NCBI GenBank assembly: GCA_964035015.1
Contig: CAXIUP010000016.1
Span: 124,001 to 188,000 of the forward strand
Direction of reading: 5' to 3'
From: Corallium rubrum
Taxonomy: Eukaryota; Cnidaria; Anthozoa; Scleralcyonacea; Coralliidae
Length of the DNA stretch: 64,000 bases
In this document: positions 47,435 to 58,826 of the stretch, one piece after another
How positions within the stretch are numbered: position 1 is the stretch's first letter
How the letters are laid out: the number at the start of each line of letters is the position of its first letter
Position numbers and translations under genes: made by a program
The notes under the pieces: model-generated
Database searches by the model: none
Seen by the model: the letters and a program-made list of their open reading frames with translations, nothing else
What the model was told of the DNA's origin: nothing

Positions 47435-50400
47435 GTACGCATTAGCGTACGGTTTATATTGACAAATTAAGCCTTTTAGCTTGTTTACATCTGATTTTAC
47501 TTGTGATGCAGTTACAGGTTGGCCATGAATTTTTTTTAAGGCTATATTAATACTTTTAAATATAGAAGAGGCGAAACCAGGATTCATAATTAAAATCGTA
47601 GACGTTCTCTGGTTTAAATATTTATTATTTACGAGCTTTCGGTTGCCAGTCTGCAGCCTTCAACGGGTTGGTTACAATGAATAGCACTGGTTTACAATTA
47701 CTAACACAAAACAGATACATTGACTATAAAGGCATAGTGACACTTCCGCCCACGTGAAAAGATGAATAATTATTTACATTGATTTATAATAATATTTTGA
47801 CAGTGTTTTTAAGCCTTTTTAAGTAAAAATCGATATTGTTCTGGCAAGTGTTTTGCATTATTGTCTGCGTTTTCTCTACATGCTGTATACCAAGATTCTA
47901 GAGTCGATCTGTGTCGATAATTTGCGGTGTCTAAAATTTTTTAATTTTTTTTTCCGTTAGAAAAGTCAATCCGGTGATCGTTTGCCCACGCATGGTTAGA
48001 AATGTTGGATCCATTTTTGCAGTTTTTTACGTTGCGTTCGTGTTCCTTTCTTCTTGTTTTAAACGCTCTTCCTGTCTCACCAATGTAACTCCACGAACAA
48101 TCAGAGCAATTTATTTGATAAATTACATTTGTCTGGTCTTCTGAGGATGGTCTGTCTTTGATCGAGGGATACTATCTGATACTTTTTTTGTTCCAATATA
48201 AATTGTGCAAAGAAAAGATACTCTGGATTTGTTGCAAACCTTCCACTATAATCTGAAAGTCGAGCATTGAAGTACTTCACTGGTGACAATTTAAACTTTC
48301 TATCATCTGTGAAGCCAAACTGTCCTTTTGGAAACAACACTGGGAATGCAAGCTCTTCACATTTTATGTCTCTCATTAGGATACAGGGTGTTTGTTTTCT
48401 CCATGTCCAATATCGTACACTTCTCATTCCCTAATGAACAATTTTCATTACTTTGTATTGTAACAGTTTAATCTGGTAATACAGACTGTAAACATATCTT
48501 TTTAGTTACTTGTCTATATTCATTCAATGGGTCACCTTTTCCCTCAGTATCATCATCATTCGTAACGTGTTGCATGCAGTTTTCTGTTAAGGACTTTTCA
48601 TTTTTATCAAAATTTACACCTGAAGCATTGTTATCTTGTTCTAAACTCGTGAGCATTGCACTGATATTTTGAATATCAATTGTAATATTATTATACAATG
48701 GATTGTTTACCTTGAGCCAGTTAAGTGCATCAAGAATGAACTGAGGACGTACTGCTTGAAAATATACATGACTTCTGAATTCAAGTTTTCGTTTCAGTCT
48801 CAACATTATAATACCTGATCTTTGAGGTGGCCTTGGTAAAACCATACATGTCTCATCACATTCAACAGGCACATTACAGATTGCTCCCTTAACTTTTCTT
48901 TGCTGTCCTTTCGGCATTACTATTATTTTCTCAAAAACTATTCTCTGTGCAATAAGAATTTGCTCGAGTTTTTCTAACGATGCAAGTTCAGCTGGTATTT
49001 TGTCAACATACAATGTTATTAAATATTGCCTGACATGGAATTTTCCCTTTTGGTACCTTTGAATGACAACTTTTACAAATGTATTCTTTTTGATCAAATA
49101 ACTTTATATCTGTAAAAGGATGTTCATTGACATCAATTTATTTATTTTTATGTAATAGGATGACTGATTTTCTGTAGAGTAATCGATTGCAAACAGAACA
49201 AATATAACAAGGACCTTCTTTTATTTCATTGTGAAAGCTGGATATATAATCATCTAAATCATCTAAATTGATTGATCTATAATTTTTGATTTTGGTTTCA
49301 AGAAGAACTTTCTTTTTCAAAGGATCCATTGATTTATATTTCTTGGCATTTGTTTCAATTAGATTTTCCTTTTGCATAGGATCCATTGATTTATATGTTA
49401 TCATTTGTTTCAAGGAGAACGTTCTTTTTCAAAGGATCCATTGATTTATATTTTTTGACATTTGTTTCAAGTAGATTTTTCTTTTGCATAGGATCCATTG
49501 ATTTATATGTTTTGGCATTTGTTTGAAGTAGATTTTTCTTTTGCATAGGACACATTGATTTATATTTTTTGGCATTTGTTTCAACTACATCTTTCTTCTT
49601 CATAGGATCCATACTTTTGTACTCTAAAGCAGCTTTCTGTAACCTCATTCTTTTGTTAACAGGTGCCAAATTTGCAAATTCCTCTTTTCTTTTGTCCGCA
49701 ATTAATTTTTTTTGCATGGTAGACTTATGCTTTCTTATAATTTTTTTTTTTCTGATTGTCTTAATTGAGATGAACATGACAGAAATTGAATGTTGTATTG
49801 TATTTCCTCACATTTAAGATTATGTGTGACAATATTCCATACTTTATTAATAACAGAATCAGTATCATTAAATTTTTCAAATAAATTAATTGTTTGCCAT
49901 TCATTGCATGCAATTAAAAGATATTTTGTTTTTTGTCTTGCATTATTTGCAAAAATGCAACCTAAGCAATAGCTTGAAATCCACAACAAAAACCCAGTAT
50001 TTTCAGTAGTGTTGTCTACAATTAACCTCTCAAGGACTAGTTTACTAGAAAGAGAAGTAGAAAAGAATTTCTCTTGGTCTCTTGAGCTATATACTACATC
50101 AATATGTGCACCGTGTATGTTTACTTTAGTTGGTAAATAATTACATGTAAGCTCATTTCCATCATTTGAGGCTCCCTGGTAAATGAACATGCCATACTCT
50201 GCAATAGCACTCACTGTCAGATCATTCCAGTAACTACATGCCTTAATAGTAGAAAAGTAGATAGAATAGAGGCACATTGCACAACATTGCCGAGAACAAT
50301 TTAAATTGTCATTAAATGTCTCATTGTCACATGTCAATGCACAGTGACCTGATTCAGATGTGTTCGTATGTATATTTGTAATTTGTGTAACCTGTGCAGC

Positions 50401-50979
50401 AGTAATTTTAATCCCTTTAAGCTCAAATAAAACATCAGGTTTGTATAAATTTTTGAAATATCCTACCAAGTTGATAACTGAATTTACTTCCAACAATACA
50501 CATGTTCCACGAGGGTGGGCCATACCAAATGAATCTCTTGCATGTGAATCAAATATTTTCAGTAAACCATTTGCAATAGTATAGATGGATACAGTATTAC
50601 ATCCAATTGTTAACAGAAATTAATTATAACTCTCTTGTAGCAAACCTTGTAAAGCACATTCTAAGGGCATGACATATGGGATGTTTTCATTCAAGGTAGT
50701 TGTATGGAGTCTACCAGAGCAACTTTCACTAAACTCAAGTTGATAATTTGTATTTAGCACTGTAACCATGCTGGGTAATTCAGGTTAGCAATAAATAAGA
50801 TTGCCTTGTTAATCTTGACAATGCAGAATATAATTTATTTCCAAGGTTCATAATTTGAACTAGGTGTTCTGGATGAGTTATTGTGTAAGTCATTGATTGT
50901 TTCTAAAGTTATGTATCAAAGCACACTAACTCGTGGCAACACAATGCTGTCCTACATTTGCACCAAATATATAGTACGA
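47435..50979 (-). pseudogene. U11: Helitron unit with a Penelope-like insertion
   Basis: The protease start is near 50640-50970 with frame loss (CAGGTTAGC has an added G). Protease end, Cys-rich block and linker are open at 49735-50523 (262 codons). Linker and repeats are at 49391-49777, the last repeats and CxxC at 49138-49413, and DUF6570 at 48468-49097. Helitron_like_N is at 48101-48427, cut after LEQKKYQIV by the Penelope-like fragment 47554-48168. It resumes at 47381-47553. Six repeats; about 2.93 kb without the insertion. Confidence 0.8.
47554..48168 (-). mobile_element. Penelope-like element 3' fragment with GIY-YIG endonuclease coding remnant
   Basis: On the minus strand from about 48165 to 47800 the sequence encodes INCSDCSWSYIGETGRAFKT, then RKEHERNVKNC and NISNHAWANDHRIDF, followed by the usual tail STLESWYTACRENADNN and LPEQYRFLL. 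This is the C-terminal GIY-YIG endonuclease of Penelope-like retroelements, including their typical CxxC before YIGETGR. The rest (47554-47800) is 3' UTR ending in the CCCGTTGAAGGCTGC...GCAACCGAAAGCTCG stem (47632-47667). The reverse transcriptase is missing. A short ATAC may be the target duplication (47550-47553 and 48169-48172). Confidence 0.85.
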
Positions 50980-51394
50980 GTACGCATTAGCGTACGGTTT
51001 ATATTGACAAATTAAGCCTTTTAGCTTGTTTACATCTTATTTTATTTGTGATGCAGTTACAGGTTGGCCATAAATTTTTTTTAAGGCTATATTAATACTA
51101 TCTGATACTTTTTTTGTTCCAATATAAATTGTGCAAAGAAAAGATACTCTGGATTTGTTGCAAACCTTCCACTATAATGTAAAAGTCGAGCATTGAGGTA
51201 CTTCACTGGTGACAATTTAAACTTTCTATCATCTGTGAAGCCAAACTGTCCTTTTGGAAACAACACTGGGAATGCAAGCTCTTCACATTTTATGTCTCTC
51301 ATTAGGGATACATGGTGTTTGTTTTCTCCATGTCCAATATTGTACACTTCTCATTCCCTAATGAACAATTTTCATTACTTTGTATTGTAACAGT

Positions 51395-52975
51395 TTAATC
51401 TGATAATAAAGACTGTAAACATATCTCTTTAGTTACTTGTCTATATTCATTCAATGGGTCACCTTTTTCCTCAGTATCATCATCATTCGTAACGTGTTGC
51501 ATGCAGTTTTCTGTTAACGACTTTTCATTTTTATCAAAATTAATACCTGAAGCATTGTTATCTTGTTCTAAACTCGTGAGCATTGCACTGATATTTTGAA
51601 TATCAATTGTAGTATTATTATACAATGGATTGTTTACCTTGAGCCAGTTAAGTGTATCAAGAATGTACTGAGGACGTACTGCTTGAAAATATACATGACC
51701 TCTGAATTCAAGTTTTCGTTTCAGTTTCAACATTATAATACCTGATTTTTCAGGTGGCCTTGGTAAAACCTTACATGTCTCATCACATTCAACAGGCACA
51801 TTACAGATTGCTCCCTTAACTTTCCTTTGTTGTCCTTTCGGCATTACTATTATTTTCTCAAAAACTATTCTCTGTGCAAAAAGAATGTGCTCAAGTTTTT
51901 CTAACGATGCATGTTCAGCCGGTATTTTGGCAACATACATGTTATTAATTATTGCCTGACATGGAATTTTCCCTTTTGATACCTTTGAATGACAGGTTTT
52001 ACAAATGTATTCTTTTTGATCAAATGACTTTATATCTGTAAAAATGTGTTCATTGACATCAATGTATTTATTTTTATGTAATAGGATGACTGATTTTCTG
52101 TAGAGTAATCGATTGCAAACAGAACAAATATAATAAGGACCTTCTTTTATTTTATTGTGAAAGCTGGATATATAATCATCTAAATCATCTAAATTGATTG
52201 ATCTATAATTTTTGATTTTGGTTTCAAGAAGAACTTTCTTTTTCAAAGGATCCGTTGATTTATATTTCTTGGCATTCGTTTTAATTAGATTTTCCATTTG
52301 CATAGGATCCATTGATTTATATGTTTTGGCATTTGTTTCAAGGAGAACGTTCTTTTTCAAAGGATCCTTTGATTTATATTTTCCCGCATTTGTTTTAATT
52401 AGATTTTTCTTTTGCATAGGATCCATTGATTTATATTTTTTTGCATTTGTCTCAAGTAGATTTTTCTTTGGCATATGATCCATAGACTTATATTTTCTGG
52501 CATTTGTTTCAACTAGATCTTTCTTCTTCATAGGATACATTGATTTATATTTTTTGGCATTTGTTTCAACTACATCTTTCATCTTCATAGGATCCATACT
52601 TTTGTACTCTAAAGCAGCTTTCTGTAACCTCATTCTTTTCTTAACAGGTGCCAAATTTGCAAATTCCTCTTTTCTTTTGTCCGCAATTAATTTTTTTGGC
52701 ATGGTAGACTTATGCTTTTTTATAATCTTTTTTTTTTCTGATTGTCTTAATTGAGATGAACATGACAGAAATTGAATGTTGTATTTTATTTCCTCACATT
52801 TAAGATTGTGTGTGACAATATTGCATACTTTATTAATAACAGAATCAGTATCATTAAATTTTTCAAATAAAGGAAATATTTGCAAGCGAATAGAATTTTT
52901 ATGTCTTCCATCTGTCCGGTTTATATTGTAATTGAGAATGTAAATAACGCAAACCTTATTAATGAGAACTAACAT
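51395..52975 (-). pseudogene. 526-codon open frame: linker - seven repeats - CxxC - DUF6570
   Basis: The first ~35 codons come from the inserted element; Helitron sequence begins at FEKFNDTDSVINKVCNIVTH. Then: Lys-rich linker, seven 19-residue repeats (one degenerate KSMDHMPKKNLL, one KSKDPLKKNVLL), NLDDLDDYISSFHNK, CSVCNRLL and CKTCHSKV (two CxxC pairs, a likely zinc site), then DUF6570 with VECDETCKVLPRPPEKSGII and QYILDTLNWLKVNNPLYNNT. It stops in the acidic segment before Helitron_like_N. The repeats are predicted to be charged and helical and may act as a nucleic-acid-binding linker; that role is inference. Confidence 0.7.
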
Positions 52976-53619
52976 GACCTAAGGCAAAGAGGTGGTCTGT
53001 CTTTACAAATGGTAAAGATCTATTTACAGCTACCTCCTATAGGGCTTAAGCTGTTATATAGGTATCACATTCAAGAGTGCAGTCTCAATAACCGCCGCTC
53101 TTCGCAAATACAGGTATAGACGAACGATTTCAATTTGATTTTTAAACCTTCAAGTTGGTTTTGGTGTTCTTCGTCTTCAAGGTAAGAGTTGTTTTGAATC
53201 TTACGTTACTATGTTGTTCAGCGTTTCTTTATTGTCTTACCAAGGGAAAGGTGTCTAGTTATGCGCTTATCTTTAGCTTTACGCTAATTTACATTCAGGC
53301 AAAAAAAAAAACGTTTATAACTTGCCTACTGAACATGCTTTCTTGTATATTTGTGCGCATCTCTCCGTTTTACTTAAGTCCTTTGCCAACTATTCAGTAC
53401 TGACTTTTTGCCCGTCACAAGCTACACAGAGAAGTTCGAAGTTGGGTTATATTATATTGCCTGTATCGTTATGCATAAATTATGATAACATATCTTTGTG
53501 CCCGTGATTCCGAATTTTGTTTACTTCGCATGCGTATTGGACGTTTTGGCGCGATCTAGCGGGATATTTCCTTGCTCGTCACTGAATTAAATTCGTCGCA
53601 CAAAACGAATTCGAATTTA

Positions 53620-53635
53620 CGTCGACTAGTCGACG
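53620..53635. repeat. 16-bp perfect palindrome
   Basis: CGTCGACTAGTCGACG. Flanked by GAATTAAATTCGTC at about 53584 and 53647. Confidence 0.8.
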
Positions 53636-54200
53636 AAGCTAACTATGAATTAAATTCGTCTGAATGAAATGCAACGTATGAATCAGGCCTAATCCTTGGC
53701 TTAATACAGTTTACACTGATATGAAACTACTAATTAAGAGTCAATTATCTACATTTGGTTTGTACTCATCACGCGTTTCGGTTATAATTGTTCGCACCTC
53801 TCCGCTTCTGAAAATAATTGCTATTTTCCCCAAGTAAATAGTTATCTGCTCTATATGAAGTCACAAGCTACTGGAGTAAGTTCGTATGAGGCTATTATAG
53901 TGTCGTCAAACTAAAGATCGCGACTATCAAGTAACATACAAATGACCGCCAATATCTGGTTGTCTGATATCCCAGTTACAGTACGTAATTTTGGTGTTTG
54001 ACGCCACAAAATATTCCTTATCGTATAATACCACGCGGTGGCGCATTAGGTTTGAATGTTTCACCCGAAGTGCATGTTGTTATAATAAACACATCCTACC
54101 GACTTTTTGGGAAATCACCTTTTGATAATTATCTCTGTTAATTCCCTCAATTCTGCTTCTAGTGTTATGAACTATGTATGAGCGTTTTCATCTTACGTCG

Positions 54201-54253
54201 CGGCGGCCATAATGGTGTGCCAGAGCAATGAAATGGCGGCCATGTTGGTGTAC
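54201..54253 (+). promoter_or_regulatory. Paired YY1-like motifs
   Basis: GGCGGCCATAATGGTGTGCC and GGCGGCCATGTTGGTGTACG lie 32 bp apart; AAATGGCGGCCAT fits the YY1 core ATGGCGGC and GCCATGTTGG the inverse. No gene follows, so function is doubtful. Confidence 0.35.
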
Positions 54254-55570
54254 GGTGTGGGAATTGGCTCTTTCTTGTTCGAATATTTCGTATCGTTTCA
54301 CCACCCCAGTGGGCCGCCGATCGCGTGGGAGCAAGCGCTCTATACTATCCGTCTGGTATTGCTCAGCCATCGGCGTATGGCAATTTGCAAGCGATGTAAT
54401 TTTAAAGCTTATGCCGTATTGGTAAACATTGCGATCTAATCTGTATTTTGCACGCAATGTTTTACACTTTTTGGTATGTCCGGTTGCTGATAGGACTAGG
54501 AGTTTTTATCAAAAGTGATTACTCGCCTGCGGGTCAGGGGATTTGAGATAAATTAGATTATACTACAACAGCGGCGACGTGACGCCATCAACAATTTTAA
54601 AGTAAACCTTTTTGCCGCAGTTGTCTTATTACAATACAGGTTGTAGATCATTCCAGGCAGAAATTGGTAAGAATACGAGAACGGCCCTCAAACCACTTTT
54701 CGATTTCAATTAGCACTCTAGGACTGACTAGCCAAGACGGTTGCACGTTATCCCTATTAATTTTATGCTTATTAAAGGAAAAAAGCGGCCATATGCTATT
54801 CTATACTACGGAAGTTTGAAGGTGTTTGTTTTCTCTCAATGCGATAGGGCAAAAGCAATCTATGATCCAACTGTTTTATTATACAATAACCGCTCTATCT
54901 GTTTTACGCGTCATTTGAACTAATTTAGTTCTTAATAAATTCAATGTAGATTTTACAGGAAATTTTACTATCATATACTTTTGTCTCAGTAATAAATAGA
55001 GATTTAAGATCATCTACGACGTCAACTCAACGACGATGTTCTTTAAACATAATAATTATTTTTGTAAAACAAACTGAATTGTGAATTGTGAGTCCTAATG
55101 TCCCTAATTCGCCGTAGCCTGTTATTCTCGTTCCTCGCTTTACGGTGCGGTATCGTTCCAGCACTTGTTGGCCGTTTGTCCTCAACTGAGGTTTACTTAT
55201 TAACAGATTTTGGCCACCCAAGGGCCGGTGACGTTGCGACATTAGCTGTCTGCCATGCTTGTCTCTGCAAAGTAAAATTTATATTCCTTCACGTTTCTCT
55301 CAATCTACTAAGTTTTGCTTTACTATCATCATTATTACTACTACTACTACTATCATTCAGTTATTATTATTTGATTATTGTTATTATTATTATTATTGTT
55401 ATCATAAATTTATTACTGTAAATGTAACTACATATCTTTTGTCTTTGCCCATTCAACGAGGCATAATTGCTTGTTATTCATGAAGCTTGCATGTTGTTAT
55501 TCAGGCTTCGTTGCATGTTTTGACTAAGGCTTTGCCCTCTCCTTGTTGTGATGACTTTCCTACCACGGCT

Positions 55571-55672
55571 TTAACCCTGTATAGTCCATTGGCCACTTTA
55601 AGAATTTTATTCTGGCTAACGCCACACGATTTTATTCAGCATATGGGAGGGTCTTGGGCTATACGGGGTTGA
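55571..55672 (+). repeat. Hairpin-ended repeat with the satellite core, copy 1
   Basis: Core TTTTATTCTGGCTAACGCCA then ACGATTTTATTCA, the same as in the 41.9-43.9 kb satellite. The ends are different but complementary to each other: AACCCTGTATAGTCC and GGGCTATACGGGGTT (two G-T type pairs). Confidence 0.8.
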
Positions 55673-55696
55673 ACCACTATGTCGCGCTTTCTCCTT

Positions 55697-55796
55697 GGCC
55701 CTGTGTAGTCCATTGGCCACTTTAAGAATTTTATTCTGGCTGACGCCAAACAATTTTATTCAGCATATGGGAAGGTCTTGGGCTAGAAGGGGTTAA
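55697..55796 (+). repeat. Hairpin-ended repeat with the satellite core, copy 2
   Basis: Second copy 125 bp on. The core is slightly changed (GGCTGACGCCAAACAATTTTA) and ends are less complementary (CCCTGTGTAGTCC; GGGCTAGAAGGGG). Confidence 0.75.
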
Positions 55797-56043
55797 TTAA
55801 TTACGGAAAGCAATATTTGCTCTTGCATGCAATTCGAGGGTTCCTCCTCGCTCTTTCTGTGATGACTTTGTTCTCACAGCCGTGTTTATCGAGCTAATTG
55901 CTTCTACATGTTTTGTTGGGGCTTTGTCCTCACAATTTTGTTTTGTCGCATACAAGGGTTAGCCTTGACGCCTAACACTGTTTGCCATGTAATAACAGTA
56001 ATGTTTGCCATGCTTGACCTGCCACAACCTTTATTGGCTCTGT

Positions 56044-56267
56044 CCTAGCTTTTGTTAGGTTCGTTCCTCACCTTAATTGGCTGAGGTATTGTTTTAACCT
56101 TTTGGTTAGACAATTTTTCTCCATGTAGTTGGAGTGTGTTCCTCATGTTATGTGAGGTTTTGTCCCAACTTCTGTTGGGTTGTCCTCACCTTAATTGGCT
56201 GAGGTATTGTTTTAACCTTTTGGTAAAACAATTTCTCCATGTATTGGAGTTTTTTCCTCATATGAGG
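56044..56267. repeat. Tract of ten consecutive short hairpins
   Basis: In order: 56044-56059 CCTAGC/GTTAGG; 56066-56086 CCTCA/TGAGG; 56096-56107 AACC/GGTT; 56119-56134 CTCCA/TGGAG; 56141-56157 CCTCA/TGAGG; 56164-56179 CCCAAC/GTTGGG; 56184-56204 CCTCA/TGAGG; 56214-56224 ACC/GGT; 56235-56249 CTCC/GGAG; 56256-56267 CCTCATATGAGG. The second to fifth are repeated as the seventh to tenth (about 118 bp apart). Related hairpins recur at 56575-56586 and 56644-56659. Confidence 0.8.
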
Positions 56268-56496
56268 TTTATTTATCAGATTTTGGCCATCCAAGGCTAG
56301 TGATGCGGCGACATTAAACTGTCTGCCATGCTTGTCCTTGCGAAAAACTCTATAATCACAGGTCCTCTATTTACAACAGCTATGCTTCTGGCAGCTGACA
56401 GAGTTAACCTGTATAAATAAAGATTATTGTTATCTTTCGCGTTTTGCTAAATCTACTCAACGTTTTGGTTTACTCAACGTTTTGGTTTACTATAGA

Positions 56497-56560
<64 letters not shown>
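56497..56560. repeat. (ATT)n microsatellite
   Basis: About 63 bp of uninterrupted ATT, preceded by a direct repeat TACTCAACGTTTTGGTT. A shorter TTA run is at 55380-55400. Poly-Ile and poly-Tyr frames here are artefacts of it. Confidence 0.9.
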
Positions 56561-57399
56561 GGCGGATGTGTTTTAACCTTATGGTTAAGCGATTTGGCAT
56601 CCATTTATTTAGAGTTTGGTCCTCACTGGAGTTGCAGTATTCTCCCAACAGGTGTTGGGTGATCTCATTAATTTTGAATCCAGGGCTTGATCCTAAACAT
56701 TTTATGGTGTTTATTTTCTTTACACTAATTACATATATGGCACCCTCATTTTTGTCTTTGCCTTTGAGGGTGTCAAGTGAATTTTCTGGTTGTGAACCAT
56801 CTCATGCAGATATGTGAATATCCTGTACCTTGGATTAGATTCTGCCGTTTTGTTTTCTTTTGCCTTACAGAATTCCGTACTCGTCCCACCCAGAGTTTGA
56901 TTACCAATTTTTTCCGAGTGCCTAAATGGTTGATCTACACGGTCGAGTCAGCATTTGGGGGACCAGATTTCAAATATATACATAATCAAGTGTGTCACTG
57001 ACGACGGAGGGACAAGCGGAACAACAAATATTACAAATATTCAGCAAACTTTGTCAACTTAGCCTTACATTTAGAATCTTATTTATAGCACTTAACAATT
57101 TTCAGGAACAGATGTAAGGACTCTATATAATTTTATTAATGCTTCGTGGGGAAGCTTGCTGGTTTTATCTTGTCCCCACTCAGGTTTTCCTGTCAACTGG
57201 CTTTTCCCAAAGGGTTTTTACCAGCAGCAGGTTTTTTCCTGGCTTCCCTGATTTACCAGCTTGTATAGACCACTTGCACTTATTTCTTGGGTGGATGTCA
57301 ACTACAAACTATAGTATCTTCATTGATTAATTTCTCGGTTAAAGTCGAACTTTTATGTTGTCCTCCAGATCCACCGTTTTTGACGTAAGGAGCAAGAGG

Positions 57400-57415
57400 T
57401 GTATATAAATACGTG
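57400..57415 (+). promoter_or_regulatory. TATA-box-like sequence
   Basis: GTGTATATAAATACGTG lies about 40 bp before the twin hairpins. A promoter for the element transcript is possible but unsupported otherwise. Confidence 0.3.
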
Positions 57416-57452
57416 TAATGGCATACTCATGACGATTTAGTAGTAAATTAGG

Positions 57453-57578
57453 AGACTGTCTAGCAAGGGCAGCAGTCTTTCCAAGGCCTTGTAACAATTA
57501 GCTTGACCAATTTTATTGAAAGTTTGCAGTTTGTGTTCACTGGAGAACGGGATTATCTAGCAAGGGCGGAAATCCTTT
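57453..57578 (+). repeat. Twin hairpins with identical loop
   Basis: TCTAGCAAGGGC (57459-57470 and 57556-57567) is bracketed by AGACTG/CAGTCT in the first copy and GGATT/AATCC in the second. Spacing is 97 bp. Sequence outside the loop differs but remains paired. Confidence 0.7.
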
Positions 57579-58261
57579 TACCTCCTTGAAACAAACCGAG
57601 CTAGGCTAAGCCAAGCTGACAGAGCTGTCTTATTGAAGTGTCACAGATCCGTTTAGGTTAGTATTTTAGAACGAGTAATTTTTGGCAACGATTGCAATCT
57701 TTCATGTTCGTTGATGCGTTATTGTATGGTTGCATATTAGGTTACTGTGATTTCCTCAAAAAAAAAAAATTCATCGCACGAAGATATATTCATTATGTGC
57801 AACGCGAATTGCGCTAACAACCTCATGTCTCCGTATCAGGGGAAATGCTTTACAAGGCTGATTAGAGCCAGAAATCTTGATTACACTGAAGAGATATTTT
57901 GAAAGTTTTGTATCATAAGCGCTAGACGCTATTGCGATTACTGGATAATTTAGACAGCTTGTGTCACGGTGTATCTTATCAGCACTGCATTTGCCTGGGG
58001 TGGGGCGGTATCATTATTGCATAATGATCCTTTGGCGTTTTATTGCCCTCACCTTCACTGGGCTCAATCATCAGTTTGAATTATGGAAAAAAATTATGTA
58101 ATTTAATTATGACTTCTTAATAAACGCGGCTGTGGTCCAAGGGGACCATAGCCAATTTATCCCAATTGGTGTATTTCATTTTCCTTGTGGGTTGCCCAGT
58201 GAACAGAGCTCAGTCAATGCAGTGCTGATATTAGTCAGAGAGAGACGGTGGAAGACATAAA

Positions 58262-58826
58262 GGAAATATTTGCAAGCGAATAGAATTTTTATGTCTTCCA
58301 TCTGTCCGGTTTATATTGTAATTGAGAATCCAAATAACGCAAACCTTATTAATGAGAACTAACATGACCTAAGGCAAAGAGGTGGTCTGTCTTTACAAAT
58401 GGTAAAGATCTAATTACAGCTACCTCCTATAGGGCTTAAGCTGTTATATAGGTATCACATTCAAGAGTGCAGTCTCAGTAACCGCCGCTCTTCGCAAAGA
58501 CAGGTATAGACGAACGATTTCAATTTGCCCACCCGCCTTCCCTTCAGCTGACCACCTTTCTGCTTTGTGATGTATTAGATTCTGTATTATTCTTTGCCTA
58601 TCTGGCGTTTTATTGCCCTCACTTTCACTGGGCTCAATCATCAGTTTGAATTATGGAAAATAATTATGTAATTTAATTATGACTTCTTAATAAACGCGGC
58701 TGTGGTCCAAGGGGACCATAGCCAATTTATCCCAATTGGTGTATTTCATTTTCCTTGTGGGTTGCCCAGTGAACAGAGCTCAGTCAATGCAGTGCTGATA
58801 TTAGTCAGAGAGAGACGGTGGAAGAC
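58262..58826. mobile_element. Short form (565 bp) of the unclassified element
   Basis: Shares both ends with 52872-58256 but has only 73 bp of its own between them (58531-58603). Flanked by ATAAA on both sides (58257-58261, 58827-58831), the left copy being shared with the long element. Includes TATATAGG near 58445, an AATAAA near 58690 and a hairpin GGCTGTGGTCC/GGGACCATAGCC at 58700-58724. It may be an internally deleted derivative, or a solo terminal repeat. Confidence 0.7.

Larger units (their letters stand above)
53143..55560. other. Interior of the long element, no gene seen
   Basis: Mostly unique, moderately AT-rich sequence. Notable only for a 16-bp palindrome at 53620-53635 flanked by two GAATTAAATTCGTC copies (likely an old MITE), and a pair of ATGGCGGCCAT-type motifs at 54201-54253. 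Overlapping short frames on both strands at 54188-54457 have no homology I recognise. Confidence 0.5.
52872..58256. mobile_element. Unclassified 5.4-kb mobile element (long form)
   Basis: Flanked by ATAAA (52867-52871 and 58257-58261). Its first ~270 bp (GGAAATATTTGCAAGCGAAT...) and last ~225 bp (...GGTGGAAGAC) are nearly identical to the two ends of the 565-bp element that follows directly. Ends are not inverted repeats at the tips, although GTCTTCCAYC occurs about 30 bp inside the left end and inverted at the right tip. The interior has no recognisable protein; longest frames are under 110 codons. It holds smaller repeats (55571-55796, 56044-56660, 57453-57578). An LTR-like nature of the ends (5-bp duplication, TATATA, AATAAA) is possible, but no second full end is present. 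Confidence 0.65.

Noticed and set aside
54188-54457. Exon with open frames on both strands
   Set aside because: A locally GC-richer patch opens several frames at once. No family is recognisable and no splice context is convincing.
56444-56817. Poly-Ile/poly-Tyr proteins
   Set aside because: Translation of the ATT microsatellite.
58444-58641. 65-codon minus-strand frame in the 565-bp element
   Set aside because: It crosses the private 73 bp and the shared ends; it has no match I recognise and is absent from the long form.
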